DNA from: Promineifilum sp.
Lineage (GTDB): Bacteria; Chloroflexota; Anaerolineae; Promineifilales; Promineifilaceae
Length of the DNA stretch: 64,000 bases
Assembly: GCA_017983515.1 (NCBI GenBank)
Contig: JAGOBF010000009.1
Coordinates: 1 to 64,000, forward strand
Direction: 5' to 3'
Shown here: positions 62,568 through 64,000 of the stretch, piece after piece
Numbering within the stretch: the first letter of the stretch is position 1
Layout of the letters: each line of letters starts with the position of its first letter
The notes under the pieces: generated by a model
What the model saw: the letters and a program-made list of their open reading frames with translations, nothing else
Told to the model about the DNA's origin: nothing
Databases searched by the model: none
Made by a program: the position numbers and the translations under genes

Positions 62568-63776
62568 TCAGCGCGGCTCCACGCCGACCCGACTGGTGGC
62601 CGTCCGGGCATAATTGTGGCGGCTCAGGCCATAGACCAGGGCAGCCTTTAGCTTGGCGGCATTGGCCGCATACGTCCAGCCGTGGACGTCGTCCTGGGCT
62701 TGCCGGCCCAATTCGGCCAGCTCCGCGCGGCTGGCCCAAATGCGGTGCAACACATCGACCAGCGTCGTCTCGTCGACGCCATCAGCCCAAAAGGCATAGC
62801 GCCCGTCGCCCACCACGTCGGTGTGGCATTTATTGCTGGTCGCCAGAACGGGCATCCCAGCGGCCATGTATTCAAATAATTTGATGGGACTGGAAGCCTC
62901 GTACTTGATGTCGTCGACTTCGGGCAGCGATGTGACTCCGATGTGAGCGCGGGCCAAAATGGGCGGTACCTCTTCGTGGGGCACCGGCCGCTCAACGCAC
63001 ACGGCGCGATTGCCGGCGGCGGCCACCTGTTCCAGTTCCTCTTTAAGTGGCCCGTCTCCATAGAGACTGAGAATGAAAGCCTGTCCCTCACTGGCCACCC
63101 GATTCACGGCGCGGCTGAGCGGCAACAAATTGCGCTTGGCGAGAAACACGCCCACATAGACCAGCCGGATCGGCTCGTCCTGAAACGGCCAGTGGCGCGC
63201 CTTGGCCGCGGCCGCAAATCGCTCGGCCTCGACGCCCGACGGCCAAATGCCCCACAACTGCTCGGCGGGAATGTCCACCAACTCGGCCATGCGGGGAGTG
63301 ATGGCCGTCTGGCCGTCGGCAAAGCGCCCCGCCAAACGGGTGATCAGATCGAACCAGGCCGTGCGCAGCCGGACCTTCAGGCTGGCGGTCGTGAAGTCCA
63401 CCATGTCGCGGGTATCCATGACCAGCCGGGGCCGGCGGCGGCCCAGTAGCCGCAGCGGCAGCAGCCACACGGCCGATAACTGGTGAAACAGGATCACGTC
63501 GTAGTCGCGGAGGCGCGGCAACAGGAAACGCAACAGTCCCAGATGAAACAGCACTTGTCCAAACAGGTAAACTGCCGGCCGCGGGATATTGAGCACTTCA
63601 ACGCCGCGATAAGAGTGTTTGCCGGCCGGGCCAATCGTGATCAGCGTGACGTCGACGCCCTGGCGGCGCAACTCACGCGTCGTATCGACCCAGGTCGCCG
63701 AGTCGAGTTTGTCGGGCGTCACCGGGGATACCCATAGGAGGCGCAGGCGGTCGACGGCCGGTGTCTCTTTGGTCAT
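62568..63776 (-). CDS. glycosyltransferase (GT4-like)
   Basis: This 402-residue GT-B protein has an N-terminal LLWVSPVTPDKLDSATWVDTTRELRRQGVDVTLI and a C-terminal domain with IRLVYVGVFLAKRNLLPLSRAVNRV, IKYEASSPIKLFEYMAAGMPVLATSN (the donor-binding P-x-K-x-x-E-Y-M-A-A-G-x-P motif), typical of GT4. The gap to the partial acyltransferase gene (63803) is 26 nt. Donor and acceptor unknown. Confidence 0.86.
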   Translation of the reverse strand: MTKETPAVDRLRLLWVSPVTPDKLDSATWVDTTRELRRQGVDVTLITIGPAGKHSYRGVEVLNIPRPAVYLFGQVLFHLGLLRFLLPRLRDYDVILFHQLSAVWLLPLRLLGRRRPRLVMDTRDMVDFTTASLKVRLRTAWFDLITRLAGRFADGQTAITPRMAELVDIPAEQLWGIWPSGVEAERFAAAAKARHWPFQDEPIRLVYVGVFLAKRNLLPLSRAVNRVASEGQAFILSLYGDGPLKEELEQVAAAGNRAVCVERPVPHEEVPPILARAHIGVTSLPEVDDIKYEASSPIKLFEYMAAGMPVLATSNKCHTDVVGDGRYAFWADGVDETTLVDVLHRIWASRAELAELGRQAQDDVHGWTYAANAAKLKAALVYGLSRHNYARTATSRVGVEPR

Positions 63777-63802
63777 GATAGTTACAGCGTTGGGGCGGCC
63801 GG

Positions 63803-64000
63803 CTAGCGGGCACCACAGTTGTTCTTCAGCCCGTTAATGTAGGCCTTTTCGTCCGGATGCAGCGGGCAGTCGATTTCATCGACTGTTGTCGCCACGCGCG
63901 CCGGATTGCCGTAGACGACGGCATGAGGCGGCACATCCTTGGTCACTACCGAACCCGCGCCCACCAGAGCATATTCACCGATGACGACGCGCGGCAGAAT
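63803..64000 (-). CDS. hexapeptide-repeat acyltransferase, C-terminal part (partial)
   Basis: The last 65 codons of a gene that enters from the right edge. The segment reads [23 protein letters not shown], two left-handed beta-helix turns, then [13 protein letters not shown], the usual C-terminal hook of sugar N- or O-acetyltransferases (WbpD/QdtC/FdtC-like). With the DegT aminotransferase nearby, acetylation of an amino-sugar is the likely step. The stop is at 63803-63805; the 5' end is outside the window. Confidence 0.8.
   Translation of the reverse strand: MLPRVVIGEYALVGAGSVVTKDVPPHAVVYGNPARVATTVDEIDCPLHPDEKAYINGLKNNCGAR

Noticed and set aside
1..64000. CRISPR arrays, tRNA or rRNA genes, IS elements or prophage
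   Set aside because: No spaced direct repeats, cloverleaf-like sequences, transposase or phage proteins were seen on either strand.

Overview
The window is a GC-rich, gene-dense piece of bacterial chromosome that I read as Chloroflexota (Anaerolineae-like). The evidence is indirect: a monoderm-style envelope gene set, very large secreted beta-rich proteins ending in a short Leu/Met-Pro-Leu-Val tail, a fused chain-length regulator/tyrosine kinase, and no lipid A or outer-membrane genes. No tRNA, rRNA, CRISPR array, transposase or phage gene was seen. Both edges cut genes.

Region 1 (1-7.7 kb) is mostly housekeeping. It holds a VanZ-type membrane protein with a fused lectin-like domain, then a minus-strand run of ECF sigma factor, small zinc-motif anti-sigma candidate, DUF427 protein, glucokinase and 6-phosphogluconolactonase. 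An orphan Eco57I-type N6-adenine methylase sits 4 nt upstream of an endonuclease III gene, followed by a conserved-looking unknown gene.

Region 2 (7.7-15 kb) has two divergent secreted giants: a 1169-residue InlB-repeat protein and a 1073-residue FG-GAP/VCBS calcium-loop protein.

Region 3 (15-20.2 kb) is a minus-strand sugar-tailoring operon: glucose-1-phosphate cytidylyltransferase (rfbF), SDR epimerase/dehydratase, C-methyltransferase, a capsule-type NKWYS protein and a sulfotransferase.

Region 4 (20.3-37.9 kb) carries four more giant secreted proteins (1323, 1496, 1641 and 841 residues). They form two alternating architectural types, which suggests tandem duplication of a two-gene module. 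A sulfotransferase gene sits inside the array.

Region 5 (38-64 kb) is a surface-polysaccharide locus, all on the minus strand. It has a flippase, several glycosyltransferases, an O-antigen-ligase/polymerase-like protein, a Wzz/BY-kinase fusion, galE, the heptose genes gmhA, hddA and gmhB with a candidate sugar-1-phosphate nucleotidyltransferase, a DegT aminotransferase with a partial hexapeptide acetyltransferase, and an ATP-grasp/PHP/polysaccharide-deacetylase set. It also has five sulfotransferase-like genes and a sulfatase-fold protein with Thr in place of the formylglycine Cys.

Working picture (inference): nucleotide-activated heptose, CDP-sugar and amino-sugar precursors are built into a glycan that is flipped, polymerised, length-controlled and probably sulfated. 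The glycan either forms a capsule or decorates the giant secreted proteins made beside it. The features I find least explained by existing names are the giant-protein family itself (shared C-terminal tail, a strict inter-domain cysteine pair, the tandem two-gene duplication, a split InlB repeat) and its linkage to eight sulfotransferase-like genes.
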